From Gavia stellata (Eukaryota > Chordata > Aves > Gaviiformes > Gaviidae): 64,000 nucleotides of DNA. The stretch's first letter is position 1. Each line of letters begins with the position of its first letter. This document shows positions 60,201-64,000 of this stretch, in pieces. The translations under genes and the position numbers were made by a program. A model generated the notes under the pieces. It had not been told where the DNA came from. It saw only the letters and a program-made list of their open reading frames with translations, and searched no databases. The DNA lies in contig NC_082604.1 of the NCBI RefSeq assembly GCF_030936135.1, forward strand, positions 5,587,001 to 5,651,000, in the 5' to 3' direction.

Positions 60201-63150
60201 GTGCCAAACAGAGGGAACACCCTGACACCACTCGGGACTGATCAGGCTGAGCTTCTCTCCTGGGGATTAAAATGCTGCTTCTGAACCATTCCATACTTAC
60301 CCAGAGAGGTGTGTGATTATTTTCTCTGGGGCTCTAAATCCTTCAGATATGGTTACTAATTTCGTTGTCTGTTTCCCTGGTTCCTGTCCCTGTGTAATTC
60401 TAAACTAAGCCTTTGAACCAACATTTACTCCAAGAAATGCACATCTGAAGTGAGTGCCCAGGGCGAAATTTAGATGCCTAAAAATGGGTAAATTTAGAAA
60501 AAAACAGGAAGAAAACTCAATAAAACAAATGAGGGGTTGCAGTTTGTGAAGCTCTTTTTAAACACCCACCCACACTGGAGTGCTTGTGCTTGGAATTATG
60601 AACCTGACTTCAAACAACCGTGCAGGAGTTTGAGGATGCTCTGGAAAATATTGCTTCAACCTCACCCAGCCCTGTTCTCCCATTACCTTGGGCAGTGCAG
60701 GTGTAAAGAACTACTGCTCCACCTTGGTCAGCTTGTGTTTTTCTTCTCTGCTTTCTTACCTTCATCCAGGTAAATGGAGAGTCAATGCTTTTATGTCTAT
60801 AGATGCAGGACGTGTGAGAAGTACCAGTCTATCTACTCTCAAGCAGTGGTGAAGGAAGGACTAGAAGTTGTTAGCTTTGTTTAACTGCGTTCAAGTCAGC
60901 TGCTACGGACTGCTTGCATTATGGCACCCAACAGTCAGGAAGGGGGTTGTGTAACGTGCTGTTGCAGGGGAATGAAGCCCATGACTCACAGGGTCCCTTT
61001 GCTTTGCTCCTGTGCACGGGTGTTAGAGGCCCTGTAATAGCATGGAAAGACTCGCAGGAATAATGTGATTTAAACTTTCTTCTTTTTTTGGGCCCATGCA
61101 GCTTCTAGTGAATTATGGCAAGATGAAGCAAGCCGCCTTGTGAGTAGCAGAACTAGTGAAGCTCAGTTCCCAGCAGACTTGTGTCCTCCTTTCCCTCTTC
61201 GCAGTAACCTCAGCTTCCCCTCCCTGAGCCCTCCATTCTCCCTCGTTTTTCCTCTCACACACATTTTGCCGTCCCTCTCAGGACGCTCAGCTCTGTGCTG
61301 GCTGCCTGTGTCTGGCTGAGCAAGGGCAGCGCGTGCTTTGGCTGGTTCTGGGCACTGCGTGTGTTGGCTGGCCAGGACGCGGTGCTCGTTACCCAGCTGA
61401 GCACCATGGGGTCCCAGTCCTGGCATCTCTCCTCTGCCTAGCTACTGATTTCCATCAAACTCGTGGGAACTTCAGTTTTGAGATTTCCACCCTCTGCCAA
61501 ACGTGATTGAAACTAACCCAAAGACTAATGACAAGAAGCACTGACAGGCAGAGAGTGTGATATAAGAAACCTGAACTTTGTGGGAAGCCAGGCCAAGCGC
61601 CCAGGGGGGCAGACCCTACGCATGTGTGCCATTGCCTTGGGATGAGATGACCTCCAGCCGGGTATCCCCCTTCCTTCAAAGGGACAGGCTGTAGCTCAGC
61701 GCTTAGTGGAAAACCGGCCAACAGTAGTTATCGGAAAACTGTCTTGCCTGTTTTTAACTGTTGAAGTCCATTCTGATTGCAGCACCTTTCTTCATAGAAA
61801 AAGAGAAATTGTTTTTTTGTCAAAGTATCATTATGGTAATTCTGATTTTAATTTGTGCATCAGCTCTCCTTCCTGCACACAATGCTGCTAAGAAATATTG
61901 GGGCATCTCTGCTTTTAGTTGCACATTTTCACATATGCAATCTATACGGTCTATCTGTAGAAATAATACCTATCTCCATATATTCACAGACACGATCTCT
62001 ATTACGAGATGATAAAAGCAGAACTGCTTTTCCAGGCACTACCAGCAAAGCTTACCAGACTCCATTAAAATTAGCTTTCTGCTCACGTCACAAGTGGTCA
62101 CAGGTTCTTTTTTCTCATGTTTCCTCTGTAGCTATTCAGTCATCTGACCACTTTAGCAGTAAAAAAAGAAAGAAAAAAATCCCAGCCATGCAAATTTGAT
62201 TGTCTAAATGATAATGGAAAATCTGTGTTAAAACTGATACCGAGTTCCTCTGTGTGTCTAAAATTTGTTCTTGCTGGCCAGTAGTCTCAGATAGACTATT
62301 TATTGTAGTACTGAAAGAATGAAAAATTCAAGAGGACCAGAAGGAGGGGGTGAAACGGTAAAATTGCTTTCAAGGAGTATTTCCCATTGCAATTGATTTT
62401 CGGTAACCCTAGGAAAGATGGAAAATTCCTTCTCTTTCCTCCTCAACAATTTTATGCAATATATATTTTTACCACAGAATGGTAATGGGAAAAATTATCA
62501 AGGTTCACAAACCCACTCCTATCTCAATAAAAATACCATGTGATCTGAATGAATATTCCTCTTTGCCTGAATCCCAAAGGGACAATACAGGGGGCTACAG
62601 ATACTTGGTTAAAACACCATTTTCTCATCCACTTGTCTGCCAACCATTCTCTTGTTTCTTTGCGTGCCTCCAGCGGACTTGCTGAGTGCTGGTATCAGAA
62701 CTCCGGCAAATCCACAACTTGGCACCTGCCTTATTTAAGTCTCCAACTTTAAAAAAAGAGCTGAAAGGTGTCAGGAATTACAGACTCACTGCAAATTTGC
62801 AGAGTTTAGCACCCAGTTTACACTCCCTGGAAATCTACAGTTCAAGCCTAAGAAGCAAAGTTTATTGGGTTTGTTTCTTACATGCCTTACCTGAAATAAT
62901 TGCTTGCTGCAGCAAGGACCACTCGGTGACAGGAGAATTCCCTGCTGTCCACGCACAGGATGACATCTGTAAGGGAATTTTCAAGCCGAAGGTTCTCCAG
63001 GCCATTCTGGAGCACCAGAGAGAGACCCGTATCATCAAACTTGACCTTTTCACCACTCGAGACTTCCACCAGGTCCTCCATTTTTGTCAAACGCTCATTG
63101 TCCAAAGAGATCTCGGGCTCCTCAGAGCTCTTCTCCAGCGTGTCCCCCAT
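41963..63150 (-). CDS. KLHL6: Kelch-like protein 6 (KLHL6), complete seven-exon coding region
   Basis: Coding exons in transcript order: 63150-62891, 57809-57644, 52124-51675, 49280-49043, 45723-45521, 44554-44341, 42264-41963. All introns are GT-AG and the lengths (260, 166, 450, 238, 203, 214, 302) sum to 611 codons including TGA, so 610 residues. Order: N-terminal tail, BTB (about 50-160), BACK (about 165-275), six kelch blades (about 308-600). The sequence matches human KLHL6 as I recall it nearly block for block, ending [21 protein letters not shown]6 is a lymphoid adaptor: BTB/BACK binds CUL3 and the kelch propeller holds the substrate (Roquin-2 is reported). It acts in B-cell receptor signalling and germinal centres. 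Human is 621 residues because it starts 11 codons earlier; here an in-frame TGA precedes the ATG. No frameshift or missing domain is visible. Confidence 0.97.
42265..44340 (-). other. KLHL6: KLHL6 intron 6
   Basis: 2.1 kb, GT-AG. Holds a TA/CA dinucleotide repeat at 43580-43610. Short open frames on both strands around 43460-43920 resemble nothing known. Confidence 0.8.
43580..43610. repeat. TA then CA dinucleotide microsatellite
   Basis: Seven TA-type repeats followed by GTGCACACACATGCACA. Lies in KLHL6 intron 6 and is likely polymorphic. Confidence 0.8.
44341..44554 (-). CDS. KLHL6: KLHL6 coding exon 6 (kelch blade 4 and start of 5)
   Basis: Acceptor GGTCACACAG, then [18 protein letters not shown]. 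Includes [18 protein letters not shown] and [18 protein letters not shown]. Donor GTGG|GTAGGT, phase 1. Confidence 0.96.
44555..45520 (-). other. KLHL6: KLHL6 intron 5
   Basis: About 0.97 kb, AT-rich, with a 12-nt T run at 44962-44973. Nothing else seen. Confidence 0.8.
45521..45723 (-). CDS. KLHL6: KLHL6 coding exon 5 (kelch blades 2-3)
   Basis: Acceptor TACACTGCAG; the first two bases complete a Gly codon to give [14 protein letters not shown]. Contains the kelch signature [10 protein letters not shown]. Donor GAG|GTAAGA, phase 0. Confidence 0.96.
45724..49042 (-). other. KLHL6: KLHL6 intron 4
   Basis: 3.3 kb. Contains a strongly purine-biased stretch at about 47481-47783, listed separately. 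No other gene is visible. Confidence 0.8.
47481..47783. repeat. Purine-rich (GA) tract in KLHL6 intron 4
   Basis: Long run of AGGGAATGGAAGAAGGG-like text on the plus strand. In 47521-47580 about 51 of 60 bases are purines. Too irregular to be a microsatellite; such homopurine bias can favour triplex DNA or bind GA-rich factors. Confidence 0.5.
49043..49280 (-). CDS. KLHL6: KLHL6 coding exon 4 (kelch blades 1-2)
   Basis: Acceptor TTGCATTTAG, then [18 protein letters not shown]; the double Gly of MIIGG marks the first kelch blade. 238 bp ending ATATCGG|GTAAGG in phase 1. Confidence 0.96.
49281..51674 (-). other. KLHL6: KLHL6 intron 3
   Basis: 2.4 kb, GT-AG. Short chance ORFs only; no element recognised. 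Confidence 0.8.
51675..52124 (-). CDS. KLHL6: KLHL6 coding exon 3 (BTB/BACK linker and BACK domain)
   Basis: Acceptor TCTGTCCACAG, exon starts [12 protein letters not shown]. 150 whole codons (residues 143-292), covering the 3-box/BACK region with [19 protein letters not shown] and [20 protein letters not shown]. Donor GAG|GTGAGT, phase 0. The long plus-strand open frame here (51690-52172) is its antisense shadow. Confidence 0.97.
53440..53680 (+). promoter_or_regulatory. CpG cluster with TATA-like box inside KLHL6 intron 2
   Basis: CpG is rare in the window, but about 15-20 occur here (GCGATCGC, GACGCTGCGT, TACGCGAG, AGCGGCACGC, CTCGGCGGCC). TATAAATA lies at 53616-53623 on the plus strand, with the densest CpG 10-50 bp downstream. 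It could be an internal or antisense promoter, an enhancer, or a solo LTR; I could not define LTR ends. Confidence 0.25.
57050..57095. repeat. Three GCAATTTG copies
   Basis: The octamer occurs at 57050, 57061 and 57088, twice followed by related TTGGTA text. Resembles a C/EBP- or POU-like word cluster or a decayed local duplication. Confidence 0.5.
57644..57809 (-). CDS. KLHL6: KLHL6 coding exon 2 (second half of BTB)
   Basis: Acceptor TTTCTTTTCAG, then GGCCATGTTC completing the Arg codon (FR-AMFCNDL). Encodes [17 protein letters not shown] and the [17 protein letters not shown] helix. Donor CAG|GTACAG, phase 0. Confidence 0.96.
57810..62890 (-). other. KLHL6: KLHL6 intron 1
   Basis: 5.1 kb, GT-AG. 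Only short chance ORFs and A/T runs (for example AAAAAAAGAAAGAAAAAAA near 62160). First introns of lymphoid genes often hold enhancers, but no specific element could be assigned by eye. Confidence 0.8.
62891..63150 (-). CDS. KLHL6: KLHL6 coding exon 1 (residues 1-86, first half of BTB)
   Basis: Starts [11 protein letters not shown]; the frame upstream carries a TGA ten codons away or less, fixing this ATG. It includes [19 protein letters not shown] and the BTB core [20 protein letters not shown]. Ends TATTTCAG|GTAAGG in phase 2. Leu54 and Leu79 correspond to human Leu65 and Leu90, positions reported mutated in human B-cell lymphoma; both are the normal residue here. Confidence 0.96.
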
Positions 63151-63320
63151 TTTCTGGCCAGCACCGTCTCATTCTGTTGGTGCTTCAATCTAAAAAGAGC
63201 TCCTAAGCTTCAGACGAGTCACACTGCAGAAGTTGGGCGGATTTCCTGTCCAGAGGTCTCTGCTTATCTGTAGCTGTCACACACACATAACAGGAAGCCT
63301 TGCACTTTCTCATCCTGTTA
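63151..63320 (-). promoter_or_regulatory. KLHL6: KLHL6 5' UTR/proximal promoter candidate
   Basis: Upstream of the ATG there is no CpG island and no TATA box. It holds two ETS/PU.1-like words, GACAGGAAAT (minus strand, 63250-63241) and ACAGGAAGC (plus strand, about 63290-63298). A GATA-type AGATAA lies on the minus strand near 63262-63268. ETS plus GATA words suit a blood-cell gene. The transcription start is not defined. Confidence 0.3.
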
Positions 63321-64000
63321 ACACAAACAAAGGCTGGGTTTTTTTCGGTGAATTTCAGGCAGTATCAACGTGTTTAGAAAGGACTTAAGATGCCTCTGGA
63401 TGTGAGAAGATTACAAGTGACAGGGAAGGCCTGCTTCCCACCCTCAAGACAGTCCCTCGCTCTTATCCGGATCTGCTGGTTGTAGTGATAGGTGCACCAT
63501 ACGGCTATCGAGTCACTCCTGGCAGAGTGGGCTGCTAAGGGGAAGAGGGTATTATTTTAAATTCCTTTTTCCAGGTATGTGATTATTAATCATTGAGCTG
63601 GTTTTGGGTTTGTTTTTGGTCTTTAATAACATGCTGCCATATTCAGAAAGCCCTCCAAGCGGCTGTTTCTGTCCCTCATGACATGGTAGCTGACAAACAT
63701 TGGATGGCTTGTCTTTAAGGCTAAATCGGCATAACGCTCTTCAGGACATGGAGCAGCATCAAAGACCTCGCAGCTGATGGTCTTCAGGCCACACTGCCGG
63801 GCACAGTGATGTCCTGCATGGGTCCATGCAGCCAGTGCCATGCCACCAACTCTGGCTAATAGTGGAAGCTAAAGGAGAGAGCCTAGGGAGCTGCGTACGC
63901 GTGCTCATCCCCACCATCCCCACTGCTGGAGGTACCTTGAATCACATTGCAGTCCTAACTTGCAGTCCCCAAGATAAACACGGATGGTGGTGGGACTGTG
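63321..64000. other. 5' flank of KLHL6
   Basis: No gene recognised. The 72-codon minus frame at 63623-63841 resembles no known protein. Confidence 0.4.

Noticed and set aside
1-64000. CR1 LINEs, LTR retroelements or other transposons
   Set aside because: I looked for the CR1 ATTCTATG octamer tail, reverse-transcriptase motifs and paired LTR ends and saw none convincingly. Old fragments may still be present; RepeatMasker would decide.
1-64000. CRISPR arrays, operons, riboswitches, attachment sites, tRNA or rRNA genes
   Set aside because: The window is vertebrate nuclear DNA and none of these patterns was seen.

Overview
This window is vertebrate nuclear DNA: intron-rich, mostly AT-rich and gene-poor, with GT-AG splice sites. 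It most likely comes from a bird, or at least a sauropsid. I infer this from the protein sequences, the compact introns, the low density of visible interspersed repeats, and the joining of genes that lie on different chromosomes in human (AMER3 and GPR148 at 2q21, KLHL6 at 3q27). I recall that chicken chromosome 9 combines parts of human 2q and 3q, but I could not run a search to confirm the species. Nothing in the window suggests a prokaryote, phage or plasmid.

Layout. At the left end (1654-4662, minus) is the single, uninterrupted coding exon of AMER3, an APC-binding, membrane-recruited Wnt regulator. A splice acceptor lies just 5' of its ATG. About 29 kb follow with no protein-coding gene I can identify. 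They hold simple repeats, palindromes, non-coding stretches that may be conserved, and a few exon-like islands. The most interesting of these is a frame-compatible pair at 32262-32431 and 33174-33415. A complete intronless orphan class-A-like receptor, GPR148, lies at 34126-35184 (plus). About 6 kb later KLHL6 occupies 41963-63150 on the minus strand as seven coding exons. I placed all six introns, and they join into one 610-residue BTB-BACK-Kelch reading frame that ends at the same residues as human KLHL6. The last 0.85 kb is KLHL6 5' flank.

Function. The three genes do not form a pathway or operon; their adjacency reflects karyotype history. AMER3 brings APC to the plasma membrane in Wnt/beta-catenin signalling. 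GPR148 is an orphan receptor with degenerate signature motifs. KLHL6 is a lymphoid substrate adaptor for the CUL3 ubiquitin ligase, acting in B-cell receptor signalling and germinal-centre biology.

The points most worth following up are the apparent 2q21/3q27 synteny junction between GPR148 and KLHL6, the unassigned exon-like pair upstream of GPR148, the CpG/TATA cluster inside KLHL6 intron 2, and the repeat/hairpin structure just after the GPR148 stop codon.
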